Source: an uncultured Ruminococcus sp.
GTDB taxonomy: Bacteria; Bacillota; Clostridia; Oscillospirales; CAG-272
Reading direction: 5' to 3'
DNA length: 23,933 nucleotides
Assembly (NCBI GenBank): GCA_902783755.1
Contig: CACZSC010000240.1
Span: forward strand, 1-23,933
A model generated the notes under the pieces. The model ran no database searches. It was not told the DNA's origin and worked only from the letters and a program-made list of their open reading frames with translations. Positions 15,529 through 23,534 of this stretch are shown here, piece by piece. Positions within the stretch are counted from its first letter, which is position 1. Each line of letters opens with the position of its first letter. The position numbers and the translations under genes were made by a program.

Positions 15529-15720
15529 AAAAAAGCCGGGTACGCGAAACCGTGTTCGGGGTGCAGACGCGTGTCTGCACGGTTCCACCCGAGCTTTTAA
15601 CTCATTTGATATTTTACTGACCGTTTTATTCGGAAGGGTGGTATCCGTCAGGGGTGCAGGGAAGCTTTTCAGCAGCCGCTCCTCTCTGTACATGCACTGT
15701 CCCGGGGACTTATCCCTCGC
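15529..15720 (-). ncRNA. T-box leader (tRNA-Thr responsive) of thrS
   Basis: On the minus strand the T-box core GGGTGGAACCGTG is at 15590-15578; UGGAA pairs with the free 3' end of uncharged tRNA. Upstream, the stem I region carries AGAGAGG and GGCTGCTG, and GGATACCACCCTTCCGAA holds a plausible specifier codon ACC (15642-15640), a threonine codon, fitting the gene it controls. Downstream the T-box arm (CGGGT...CCGTG) can pair with CACGG...ACCCG to give a terminator ending in a T6 run at 15534-15529. Uncharged tRNA-Thr would stabilise the antiterminator and switch on thrS. The 5' end is set from the promoter. Confidence 0.85.
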
Positions 15721-15725
15721 CACGA

Positions 15726-15754
15726 TTTATATCACAATCCGGGGCCAAAGTCAA
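15726..15754 (-). promoter_or_regulatory. Promoter of thrS
   Basis: Read on the minus strand: -35 TTGACT (15754-15749), a 17-base spacer and -10 TATAAA (15731-15726). This starts the T-box leader near 15719. Confidence 0.8.
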
Positions 15755-15891
15755 GGAAATACGGCAAAAAAAACCGAACTGTAACACAGATGAAACAAAT
15801 GCATCAGGACAGGTGGAAAAGCATATAAGAAATAGAGAGAAAATAACTAAAAAATCATACATTTTCACATGCTGCGGAGAATGAAAATCAC

Positions 15892-15919
15892 TTGACAGTT
15901 TTTAAATAGTTTATATAAT
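15892..15919 (+). promoter_or_regulatory. Promoter of the Gfo/Idh/MocA-HAD-cinA group
   Basis: -35 TTGACA (15892-15897), a 16-base spacer and -10 TATAAT (15914-15919). A 7-base inverted repeat ATTTTCA/TGAAAAT (15861-15867 and 15882-15888) ends three bases before the -35 box and could be an operator. Between this and the thrS promoter (about 15760-15858) I see only A-rich sequence and no gene. Confidence 0.8.
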
Positions 15920-15972
15920 ATTCACTGGAGCCGGGTGGAGTCATCCTGAGCACGCGGCCCCGGAGGTGTACC

Positions 15973-17019
15973 ATGAAAAAGAGAGTTGCGGTAATAGGAT
16001 ACGGCGGCATGGGAGCGGGCTCCCACTGCAAGAAGATTTTAGCGAGCGATGTCTGCGAACTGGCAGGCATATATGATATAGACCCGGAAAAAAGAGCAAA
16101 GGCTGAAGCGGACGGCATAAAGGCGTACTCCACCAGGGAAGACCTGCTGGCTGACCCTTCCGTCGACATCGTTACGGTGGCGACGCCCAACGATTCACAC
16201 GAGGAGATAGTAATCGCCTCGCTGAAAGCGGGCAAGCACGTCATATGCGAGAAGCCGGTGGCACTGTCCCTTGACAGCCTGGAGAGAATGATCGCGGTGG
16301 CTGAAGCCGAGGGACGGATCTTCTCTGTCCACCAGAACAGAAGATTCGACATAGACATCCTTGCGGTGAAAAAGGTCATTGAGAGCGGAGAGATAGGAAA
16401 GCCCATCAATCTTGAATCCAGGATACACGGCAGCAGAGGCATCCCCTCTGACTGGAGAGGGAAGAAGGAATTCGGCGGTGGGATGTTGTATGACTGGGGC
16501 ATCCACATCATCGACCAGGCCTGCATGGTCCTGGGCTACGATGTGAAATCCGTCACATGCACGTTCGACCATATAACCAACAAGGAAGTGGACGACGGGT
16601 TCCAGCTCAATATGGAATTCGAGAGCGGACTCAGAGCTTATCTCGAGGTGGGGACATACAACTTTGTCCATATGCCGAGATTCTATCTCAGATGCGAAGG
16701 CGGCACTGCAAGGATCGACAGGTGGGATATGCCCATGCACGTAGTGAAGTGCAAGGCATGGCACGAAAGCGATGTGGATCCGGTAAAGTATGCCAGCGGA
16801 CTGACGAAGACCATGGCTCCCCGCGACAGCATAACCGTGGACGAGTATGACATTGAGAAACAGACCAGCGATCCTCACGACTACTACAGGAACTTCGTTC
16901 TTGCATGTGACGGGAAAGCGGAGCAGATGGTGACTCACGAACAGATGAGGTGCGTCCTCAACATCGTGATGAAGGCATTCGAATCAGCCGCGGATGACGG
17001 CAGAAAAATATATCTATAG
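15973..17019 (+). CDS. Gfo/Idh/MocA family NAD(P)-dependent oxidoreductase
   Basis: A 348-residue sugar or inositol type dehydrogenase. The N-terminal Rossmann domain begins VAVIGYGGMGAGS. The conserved EKP motif is at residues 93-95, with its lysine at the active site. The catalytic Asp/His pair is in DWGIHIIDQ (Asp174, His178). The C-terminal alpha/beta domain provides the substrate pocket. Members oxidise or reduce the hydroxyl of sugars, inositols or their derivatives; the substrate cannot be read from sequence. The ATG at 15973 is preceded by GGAGGT (15962-15967) and a near-consensus promoter. A HAD phosphatase and cinA follow on the same strand; a phosphatase next to a sugar oxidoreductase suggests sugar-phosphate metabolism, but this is weak. 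Confidence 0.92.
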   Translation: MKKRVAVIGYGGMGAGSHCKKILASDVCELAGIYDIDPEKRAKAEADGIKAYSTREDLLADPSVDIVTVATPNDSHEEIVIASLKAGKHVICEKPVALSLDSLERMIAVAEAEGRIFSVHQNRRFDIDILAVKKVIESGEIGKPINLESRIHGSRGIPSDWRGKKEFGGGMLYDWGIHIIDQACMVLGYDVKSVTCTFDHITNKEVDDGFQLNMEFESGLRAYLEVGTYNFVHMPRFYLRCEGGTARIDRWDMPMHVVKCKAWHESDVDPVKYASGLTKTMAPRDSITVDEYDIEKQTSDPHDYYRNFVLACDGKAEQMVTHEQMRCVLNIVMKAFESAADDGRKIYL

Positions 17020-17025
17020 AAATGG

Positions 17026-17061
17026 ACGGCAAACCCCCAATACATACAAAGGGTTTGCCGT
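17026..17061 (+). promoter_or_regulatory. Perfect 11-base-pair hairpin between the oxidoreductase and HAD genes
   Basis: ACGGCAAACCC (17026-17036) pairs with GGGTTTGCCGT (17051-17061) around a 14-base loop. Its 3' end is 10 bases before the HAD start. The following TTTGGGTTAAT is only weakly T-rich, so it may be an attenuator, an RNA stabiliser or a translation control rather than a full terminator. Confidence 0.6.
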
Positions 17062-17071
17062 TTGGGTTAAT

Positions 17072-17833
17072 ATGGGAAAAGAAAGATTACTGGCCAGCGA
17101 TTACGACGGGACGCTGAATCTCGGAGGGATCGGGGAAGCGAAGAAAACGGCTCTCGCGGAATGGAAAGAGAAGGGGAACTTCTTCGCGGTCATAAGCGGC
17201 AGGGGCATACCGAACCTGATGGAGCTTATGGATGAAGACGGTATACGTCCCGATTTCCTCGTAGGCGACAACGGAGCGACGATAGCGGACGGGAAGGGGA
17301 CTGTCCTGTGCGAGACAGGGTGCCGAGGCGATATCGCTAAGGAACTTGCGGAATATCTTTTCGCGTTGGGATGCGACTGGGCAACTTTGCGTGCCTCTTC
17401 ATTCGACTATCATGTGAAGCCCGCGGGATATCCGTGCGCGGAATGGGAGATACCAATAGGGGAACTTCCGCAGGTGCCGTATTTCACTCAGATGAGCACT
17501 TCACTGCGTTCACTCGATGATACGGTCAGGATCATAGGACAAGTCAGAGAGCGCTACGGAAACCTGCTCAATCCGCTGCAGAATTCGGGATGCATCGACA
17601 TCGTCTCGAAAAACATAAACAAGGCGGTAGGCATCCGCAGGCTCATACAGCGTATCGGCGTGAACGAGGCAGACGTCATCGCCGTTGGGGACAATGTGAA
17701 TGACGCGGACATGATAAGGGCATTCCCGTCCTACGCCATGGAAAACGGAGTGGATGAACTCAAAAGGATCGCCGGAAGAAAAGTGGCCGGCGTGGACATA
17801 CTCATACGTGAACTGCTCGGCGAGCAGAAATAA
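17072..17833 (+). CDS. HAD-superfamily hydrolase, Cof-type (class IIB) phosphatase
   Basis: A 253-residue HAD phosphatase acting on an unknown phosphorylated metabolite. Motif I is DYDGT with Asp10 nucleophile and Asp12. Motif II is VISGRG (Ser42). Motif III is Lys184 in NKAVGIRRL. Motif IV is GDNVND (206-211). The cap lies between motifs II and III as in Cof/IIB proteins. The start at 17072 places motif I nine residues in, as usual; an upstream in-frame ATG at 16994 lies inside the preceding gene and would add 26 unrelated residues. The ribosome binding site is poor (TTGGGTTAAT) and directly follows a strong hairpin, so translation may be low or conditional. Confidence 0.88.
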   Translation: MGKERLLASDYDGTLNLGGIGEAKKTALAEWKEKGNFFAVISGRGIPNLMELMDEDGIRPDFLVGDNGATIADGKGTVLCETGCRGDIAKELAEYLFALGCDWATLRASSFDYHVKPAGYPCAEWEIPIGELPQVPYFTQMSTSLRSLDDTVRIIGQVRERYGNLLNPLQNSGCIDIVSKNINKAVGIRRLIQRIGVNEADVIAVGDNVNDADMIRAFPSYAMENGVDELKRIAGRKVAGVDILIRELLGEQK

Positions 17834-17852
17834 CGGAAAGGCAGGAAAAAGC

Positions 17853-19133
17853 ATGGTTTGCGAGATACTGTGTGTGGGAACAGAGATCCTTCTCGGAGAG
17901 ATAGTCAATACCGACGGCGCGTTCGTGGCGCGCGAGATCGCCGCTCTGGGGTTTTCGTCCTATCACCAGACAATCGTGGGAGACAATGAGCAGAGGCTGA
18001 GGGAAGCGCTCAGAACTGCTCTGGAAAGATCCGACGTAGTCATCACCACGGGCGGTCTCGGGCCGACACTGGACGATATCACCAAGGCAACTATAGCAGA
18101 TGCGCTGGGCATACCCATGTACCTGAACGAAGAGATACTGAACGATGTAAGGGCATTCTACACGAAGCGCGGCCTTGAGATGACCGACAACAACATACAG
18201 CAGGCGATGATCCCGGAGGGAGCCGTGATTTTCAGAAACAAATGGGGAACGGCCCCGGGCATCGCGCTGAGAAAGAAAGTCGGGGGCAGAACAAGGCACG
18301 TCCTTCTTTTTCCCGGACCTCCGTCAGAATGCGAGCCGATGTTCTATGAGTGCGGACGGCCGTACCTCCAGCAGCTCACAGATGACGTGATATACAGCCT
18401 TAACCTCCACCTGGCGGGGACCAACGAATCCGAAGCGGAGGACATACTCAGGGATATAATGGACGAGTCGGAGAATCCCACGGTAGCTCCGTACGACTGC
18501 GAACACGAGGTCAGGATCAGAATAACGGCCCGGGCAAAGGATCTTGAGACCGCAAAAAAAATGTGCGGCGAGATGAAGGAAAGGATAGCCGCGGGCAAGG
18601 CAGGGAAGTACATATACTTCGAGACTGACACGCCTTTTGAGGCGAAGAATGCAACGGTCATAGCCATGATCAGAGAGCTGAGGAAGGCAGGGCTGACTTT
18701 CGCGGCGGCGGAGAGCTGTACTTCCGGAATGATCGCCGCAAGGGTAGGCGACATCCCGGGCGCATCGGATGTGCTTCTGGGCGGCGTGGTTTCCTATTCA
18801 AACGAAGTCAAGAAGAGATTGCTCGGGGTCCCGGCAGAGGTCCTTGAGAAATACGGTGCGGTGTCTGTCCAGTGCGCGGGATATATGGCTGAGGGTGTCA
18901 GAAGAGTCACAGGCGCCGGTATCACGGTATCAGTGACCGGGATTGCGGGCCCGGACGGAGGCACACCGGAAAAGCCAGTGGGCACCGTGTGCTTCGGCCT
19001 GTCTGACGATAAGGGCACGTATACCGAAAGGGTACTGTTCGGGAACAACAAGAATGACAGAGCCAGGATCAGGCGGCTCACGACAGCCTTCGCAATGATG
19101 CTCGTGATTAGACGCATCAAAGGGATAATCTGA
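17853..19133 (+). CDS. cinA: CinA, nicotinamide-nucleotide amidase / competence-damage-inducible protein
   Basis: A 426-residue two-domain protein. The N-terminal half (about 1-165) is the MoCF-like domain: CEILCVGTEILLGEIVNTD, TTGGLGPTLDD and LLFPGPPSE, associated in CinA with ADP-ribose/NAD-derivative pyrophosphatase activity. The C-terminal half (from about 265) is the PncC-type amidase: AAESCTSGMIAARVGDIPGAS, GGVVSYSNEVKK and SVTGIAGPDGGTPEKPVGTV. Together they recycle damaged or nick-derived pyridine nucleotides. The ATG at 17853 has AGGAAA upstream (17843-17848); the frame is open further back into the HAD gene, but that part is shadow sequence. It follows the HAD stop by 19 bases, so co-transcription is likely. 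Confidence 0.95.
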   Translation: MVCEILCVGTEILLGEIVNTDGAFVAREIAALGFSSYHQTIVGDNEQRLREALRTALERSDVVITTGGLGPTLDDITKATIADALGIPMYLNEEILNDVRAFYTKRGLEMTDNNIQQAMIPEGAVIFRNKWGTAPGIALRKKVGGRTRHVLLFPGPPSECEPMFYECGRPYLQQLTDDVIYSLNLHLAGTNESEAEDILRDIMDESENPTVAPYDCEHEVRIRITARAKDLETAKKMCGEMKERIAAGKAGKYIYFETDTPFEAKNATVIAMIRELRKAGLTFAAAESCTSGMIAARVGDIPGASDVLLGGVVSYSNEVKKRLLGVPAEVLEKYGAVSVQCAGYMAEGVRRVTGAGITVSVTGIAGPDGGTPEKPVGTVCFGLSDDKGTYTERVLFGNNKNDRARIRRLTTAFAMMLVIRRIKGII

Positions 19134-19154
19134 GAGACAGGCAGAATACATATG

Positions 19155-19176
19155 CAGCCCGGCGTATACCGGGCTG
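19155..19176. terminator. Hairpin after cinA
   Basis: An 8-base-pair stem CAGCCCGG/CCGGGCTG (19155-19162 with 19169-19176) with a 6-base loop. The plus-strand tail is GAAAAACTG, so there is no proper T run; it is called a weak terminator or 3'-end hairpin. Confidence 0.45.
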
Positions 19177-19192
19177 AAAAACTGTTTGCGAG

Positions 19193-19221
19193 TTGAATTA
19201 TTATTCGGAAAAGCGTATAAT
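19193..19221 (+). promoter_or_regulatory. Promoter of the ABC exporter pair
   Basis: -35 TTGAAT (19193-19198), a 17-base spacer and -10 TATAAT (19216-19221), 28 bases before the first ABC gene. Confidence 0.75.
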
Positions 19222-19249
19222 CATACAAAACAGAGAGGAGGGTGACAGG

Positions 19250-20971
19250 ATGAAACTGATCCTGAAATATCTGCGTCCGTACTCCGGCCGGATGGCTTTC
19301 GGGTTCGCGATAAAGTTTATCGGCAGCATCATGGATCTCTTCATCCCCATGCTCCTGTCCGTGATCATAGACGACATAGTCCCGACGGGAAAAGTCAGGG
19401 AGATATATCTGGCGGGCCTTCTGATGCTGGTCTGTTCCCTCATAGCGATAGCTGGGAACATAATCGCCAACAGGATGGCAGCCCGGGTCGCAAGAAACTC
19501 GACCGAGAAGCTGAGGAACGATCTGTTCTCGAAGATCTCATATCTATCAGCCAGACAGCTGGATGAATTCACCATCCCCTCGCTCGAATCGAGACTGACA
19601 TCCGATACATACAATATCCATCAGTTCACCGGGATGGTACAGCGGCTGGGGGTCAGGGCGCCTCTTCTCCTTCTGGGAGGGATAATCGTCGCCTTTATAA
19701 TGGAGCCGGTCCTTACGCTGGTGCTTGTCGGTACGCTTCCCCTAATCGTCATCACCGTATTCTTCGTGACAAAGAAAGGTATCCCGCTCTACAACAGGCA
19801 GCAGGTGGCCACCGACGGCATGACCAGGATAGTCAGGGAAGACGCCCAGGGCATCAGAGTCATCAAAGCCCTCGGCAGGGAAGAGTCCGAAAAGGACAGG
19901 TTCGCCGAATCGAATGCTACTCTCAATGCCACCGAGAAGGCTGCGGCATTCAATATGGCGAAGTCGAGCCCGATACTCAATCTGCTCCTTAATCTCGGCC
20001 TGGTGGCAGTGATCATAGTAGGAGCGATACGGGTCAACTCCGGTGAATCCCAGGTGGGCGAGATAATCGCATTCACGTCGTATTTCACGATAATCCTGAA
20101 CGCTGCCATGAGCGTCACCAGGATATTCATAATGTCTTCCCGCGGCATCGCCTCCGCCAACAGGATAAAGGAGGTCCTCGAGTGTCCTGCAGACATGGTG
20201 TGCACAGAGACAGACAGAGTACCTGTCCCCGGTGCGCCGAAGATAGAATTCAGTCACGTCACGTTCTCATATAACGGTATCAAGCCCGATATAGATGACG
20301 TATCCTTCTCCATCGAAAGCGGGAAGACTCTCGGTATTATAGGCCCTACGGGTTCCGGGAAGACCACGCTCATAGCGCTGCTTATGAGACAGTATGACAC
20401 TGATTCCGGTGAAGTCCTCGTGGACGGCGTCAATGTCAGGAATATAGGCAAGGATGAGCTGTCCGAGAAATTCGGAGCGGCATTCCAGAACGATTTCCTT
20501 TTCGCCGATACCATAAGGACAAATATCGATTTTGGAAGAGGCCTCACGGACGAGGAGCTCCTCAGGGCGGCCGGATACGCCCAGGCCTCGGAAGTCATCG
20601 AAGGCAAGGGCGGTCTGGATTACAACCTTACAATCAAGGGAGCCAACCTTTCCGGGGGACAGAAACAGCGTATTATCCTTAGCAGGGCATTCGCTGCAGA
20701 CCCCGAGATACTGGTGCTTGACGACAGTTCATCAGCACTTGACTACGCCACTGACGCAAAACTCAGGGCTGCCATAAGGGAGAACTTCAGCAGCAGGACC
20801 ACCTGCGTGATAGTCACACAGAGAGTGTCATCCATAATGAACGCGGATCATATACTGGTCATGGATGACGGAAAGATAATAGGGCAGGGCACCCACGCCG
20901 GTCTTCTTGAGACTTGCGCCCTGTACCGCGAGATAAGCCAGTCGCAGATAGGGGGTGCTTTGCTTGAATAG
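19250..20971 (+). CDS. ABC exporter half-transporter, subunit 1 (degenerate ATPase site)
   Basis: A 573-residue membrane protein with a six-helix ABC transmembrane region (about 1-310) fused to an ATPase domain. Walker A is GPTGSGKTT near residue 365; the signature LSGGQKQR, near 467, is intact. Walker B ends VLDDSS: Asp491 is followed by Asp492 where the catalytic Glu is normal. The H-loop reads VTQRV with Gln524 instead of His. These are the substitutions found in the degenerate member of heterodimeric exporters such as TM287/288 and LmrCD. The start ATG at 19250 follows GAGGAGGGT; the longer frame begins with a TTG that is part of the -35 box. The second gene overlaps its stop by 8 bases. 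The substrate is unknown; drugs, lipids or peptides are typical. Confidence 0.93.
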   Translation: MKLILKYLRPYSGRMAFGFAIKFIGSIMDLFIPMLLSVIIDDIVPTGKVREIYLAGLLMLVCSLIAIAGNIIANRMAARVARNSTEKLRNDLFSKISYLSARQLDEFTIPSLESRLTSDTYNIHQFTGMVQRLGVRAPLLLLGGIIVAFIMEPVLTLVLVGTLPLIVITVFFVTKKGIPLYNRQQVATDGMTRIVREDAQGIRVIKALGREESEKDRFAESNATLNATEKAAAFNMAKSSPILNLLLNLGLVAVIIVGAIRVNSGESQVGEIIAFTSYFTIILNAAMSVTRIFIMSSRGIASANRIKEVLECPADMVCTETDRVPVPGAPKIEFSHVTFSYNGIKPDIDDVSFSIESGKTLGIIGPTGSGKTTLIALLMRQYDTDSGEVLVDGVNVRNIGKDELSEKFGAAFQNDFLFADTIRTNIDFGRGLTDEELLRAAGYAQASEVIEGKGGLDYNLTIKGANLSGGQKQRIILSRAFAADPEILVLDDSSSALDYATDAKLRAAIRENFSSRTTCVIVTQRVSSIMNADHILVMDDGKIIGQGTHAGLLETCALYREISQSQIGGALLE

Positions 20972-22781
20972 AGGGCCTAAAGTAGCGCGTCCCGAAGACG
21001 TTGTGGTGGAGAACGTTTCCAAGAAAAAGCTCAAGGTGCTGCTGCGCCTGGGACGCTATATAATAAAGTTCCGTTTCGGATACATATGCGCTATACTGAT
21101 CTCTATTGTTTCAAATATCCTGGCCCTTGCCGGTCCCAAACTGTCGGGTCGCGCGATCAATGCCATCGGAATCGAGAGCGGGCAGGTGGACTTTGAGGCA
21201 GTGGCCCGCAACTGCGTCCTAATGGTCATAGCATATGTGCTTTCATCGGTTATGTCATACGTGCTCCAGGTGCTGATGATAAATCTGTCACGCGGCATCG
21301 TAAAGCAGATGAGGCAGGACGTCTTTTCCAAGCTCATGAGACTGAAAGTGGGATATTTCGACACCAGCCAGACTGGTGATATCATTTCGAGGATATCCTA
21401 CGACATCGACACCATAAATGCGACGCTTTCGACGGATCTGGTTCAGATCACCTCGTCCGTGGTGACGGTGATAGGCGCGTTCATCATGATGATGACCATA
21501 TCCCCTCTTCTGTGCCTCATATTCGCCGTGACGGTGCCGGCTTCCATAATCGCGACGGATCTGATTGCAAAGAAAGTTCATCCGTATTTCAGAGCACGGT
21601 CAGGAAAGCTTGGAGAGCTGAACGGATATGCAGAGGAATGCCTGTCCGGGCAGAAGACGGTCAGGGCCTACTCCCGTGAGCAGACGATGATCCGAAGATT
21701 CGCCGAAAAGAACAAAAGGGCAGCCGATGCGTATTTTGACGCAGACTATTATGGCAGCATGGTGGGCCCCACGGTGAATTTCATAAACAACATATCCCTG
21801 GGCCTTGTGTCCGTGTTCGGATCCCTGCTTTTCCTGTCAGGCAGGATCCTGATCGGAGATGTGTCTTCATTCGTGCTTTATTCAAGAAAATTCAGCGGAC
21901 CAATAAACGAAGCTGCGAACATCATCAACGAACTGCAGTCCGCTGCGGCTGCCGCGGAAAGGGTATTCAGACTGCTTGACGAGGAAGAGGAGTGCGCAGA
22001 TGACGTAAACGAGACGGTATTCGGGAATGAACCCGGGCAGACCGCGGTCATCGGCGAAGTCAGGGTGGATGATGTGTGCTTCGGTTACCCGGGCGGACGT
22101 GAGATACTTCACGACCTGAGCATGTCTTCGGAGCCGGGCCGTACGATAGCGATCGTCGGGCCCACAGGCGCCGGAAAGACCACTGTGATCAATCTGCTGA
22201 TGAGATTTTATGACCCCGATTCAGGGAAGATACTTCTGGAAGGAAAGGATACGAAGCTTGCGGAGAGGACATCGGTCAGGAAGAGCTACACGATGGTCCT
22301 GCAGGACACATGGCTGTTTACCGGCACGATCGCGGAAAACATAGCTTACGGTTCGACTTCCGCGGTCACAAGGGAGCAGATCGAAAATGCGGCAAAAGCC
22401 GCAGGCATACATTCGTTCATATCGGGCCTGCCGAAGGGCTATGACACCGTTCTTACAGATGTGGGAGTTAATATCTCGAAAGGGCAGAAACAGCTTCTTA
22501 CGATAGCGAGGGCTCTTATATCCGACGCCCCGGTCATAATTCTTGACGAGGCCACGTCAAACGTGGACAGCATGACTGAAATGAGGATCCAGTCAGCCAT
22601 GAGGGATCTTACTAACGGCAAGACGGCGATAATAATAGCACACAGACTGTCCACCATAAAATCGGCGGACGTGATCTATGTTCTAAGATCCGGAAGAGTC
22701 ATCGAACACGGAACCCACGATGAACTGATGGACGCGGGAGGATTCTACAGAAGCCTCTACGATTCTCAGTTCGCCGGATGA
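20964..22781 (+). CDS. ABC exporter half-transporter, subunit 2 (catalytic Walker B)
   Basis: A 605-residue partner of subunit 1, again with an N-terminal six-helix membrane domain and a C-terminal ATPase. Walker A is GPTGAGKTT near residue 399. Walker B ends ILDEAT with Asp528 and the catalytic Glu529, and the H-loop His is present (IIAHRLS). The signature is ISKGQKQ at 504-510 instead of LSGGQ. The start is taken as TTG at 20964 because AGGGGG lies eight bases upstream; GTG at 20955 has no ribosome binding site. The ORFs overlap by 8 bases, indicating coupled translation and equimolar assembly. It is closed by a bidirectional terminator. Confidence 0.93.
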   Translation: MNRGPKVARPEDVVVENVSKKKLKVLLRLGRYIIKFRFGYICAILISIVSNILALAGPKLSGRAINAIGIESGQVDFEAVARNCVLMVIAYVLSSVMSYVLQVLMINLSRGIVKQMRQDVFSKLMRLKVGYFDTSQTGDIISRISYDIDTINATLSTDLVQITSSVVTVIGAFIMMMTISPLLCLIFAVTVPASIIATDLIAKKVHPYFRARSGKLGELNGYAEECLSGQKTVRAYSREQTMIRRFAEKNKRAADAYFDADYYGSMVGPTVNFINNISLGLVSVFGSLLFLSGRILIGDVSSFVLYSRKFSGPINEAANIINELQSAAAAAERVFRLLDEEEECADDVNETVFGNEPGQTAVIGEVRVDDVCFGYPGGREILHDLSMSSEPGRTIAIVGPTGAGKTTVINLLMRFYDPDSGKILLEGKDTKLAERTSVRKSYTMVLQDTWLFTGTIAENIAYGSTSAVTREQIENAAKAAGIHSFISGLPKGYDTVLTDVGVNISKGQKQLLTIARALISDAPVIILDEATSNVDSMTEMRIQSAMRDLTNGKTAIIIAHRLSTIKSADVIYVLRSGRVIEHGTHDELMDAGGFYRSLYDSQFAG

Positions 22782-22804
22782 CAGAAATACAGCAGGCGCA
22801 CGAA

Positions 22805-22834
22805 AAAGCCCGGTCTCACATGAGGCCGGGCTTT
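22805..22834. terminator. Bidirectional terminator between the ABC pair and aqpZ
   Basis: A stem of about 14 pairs with one G-T pair (AAAGCCCGG...CCGGGCTTT, 22805-22834) and a CA loop. A T-rich tail follows in both directions: CTTTTTC on the minus strand and a T7 run at 22845-22851 on the plus strand after a short spacer. It serves the two convergent units. Confidence 0.85.
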
Positions 22835-22849
22835 GAAGTGCCTGTTTTT

Positions 22850-23530
22850 TTATTTTTCCTTGTCGGGATCCAGCAGCTTGTAGCAGAGAGCAGCGAGAAC
22901 GCCGCCTACCAGAGGAGCTACCAGGAAGATCCAGACGTTTGAAATGTATGTGGGGTCAGTTGCGAATATCGCTGTGCCGAGGCTGCGGGCCGGGTTGACC
23001 GAAGTGCCGGTAAGGGAGATGCCCAGGATGTGGACGAGAGTGAGGGTGAGACCGATCACTATGCCTGCCACCTTGGAGTATTTCTCCTTGCTGGTCACGC
23101 CGACGATGGCGATGACGAATACAAAGGTCAGGATCACCTCAACGAGGATCGTGAGGGGGATGCTGCCCGCGAACAGACCGTTCGATCCGAGAGCCTCAGT
23201 ATTGGCAGCGGGGATCTGGGATGCGATGAGCTTGAGCACTGCGCCGCCGGCGATAGCACCGAGGAACTGGGAAATGATGTAGCCGAAGAAATCCTTAACG
23301 CTGATCCTCTTGAGAACCAGCATCGCGATGGATACCGCGGGGTTGATATGGCATCCGGAGACGTTGCCGATGGAATATGCCATAGCAACGATCACGAGTC
23401 CGAATGCGAATGCGGTAGCGAGATACCCGCCGGTCACTTCACAGCCGACTATCGCTGCTACACCGCAGGCAAACAGGACAAGGACGAATGTGCCGATGAA
23501 TTCTGCCAGGTATTTTCTGAATGATTTCAT
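22850..23530 (-). CDS. aqpZ: Aquaporin Z-type water channel
   Basis: A 226-residue, six-helix MIP-family channel (AqpZ is 231). The two NPA boxes are CHINPAV (Asn63) and SVNPARS (Asn179). The selectivity filter residues fit a water channel: Phe43, His167, Thr176 and Arg182 occupy the AqpZ positions, whereas glycerol facilitators have Gly in place of the histidine. No glpK or other glycerol gene is adjacent. The start is ATG 23530 with AAAGGAGT upstream (23538-23545); the open frame continues 39 codons upstream through the promoter, which is not coding. It has its own promoter at 23568-23596. Confidence 0.94.
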   Translation of the reverse strand: MKSFRKYLAEFIGTFVLVLFACGVAAIVGCEVTGGYLATAFAFGLVIVAMAYSIGNVSGCHINPAVSIAMLVLKRISVKDFFGYIISQFLGAIAGGAVLKLIASQIPAANTEALGSNGLFAGSIPLTILVEVILTFVFVIAIVGVTSKEKYSKVAGIVIGLTLTLVHILGISLTGTSVNPARSLGTAIFATDPTYISNVWIFLVAPLVGGVLAALCYKLLDPDKEK

Positions 23531-23534
23531 GAAA

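Noticed and set aside
15631..15648. A plus-strand T-box-like core (AGGGTGGTATCCG)
   Set aside because: It is the complement of the specifier region of the minus-strand thrS T-box; no plus-strand terminator or synthetase gene follows.
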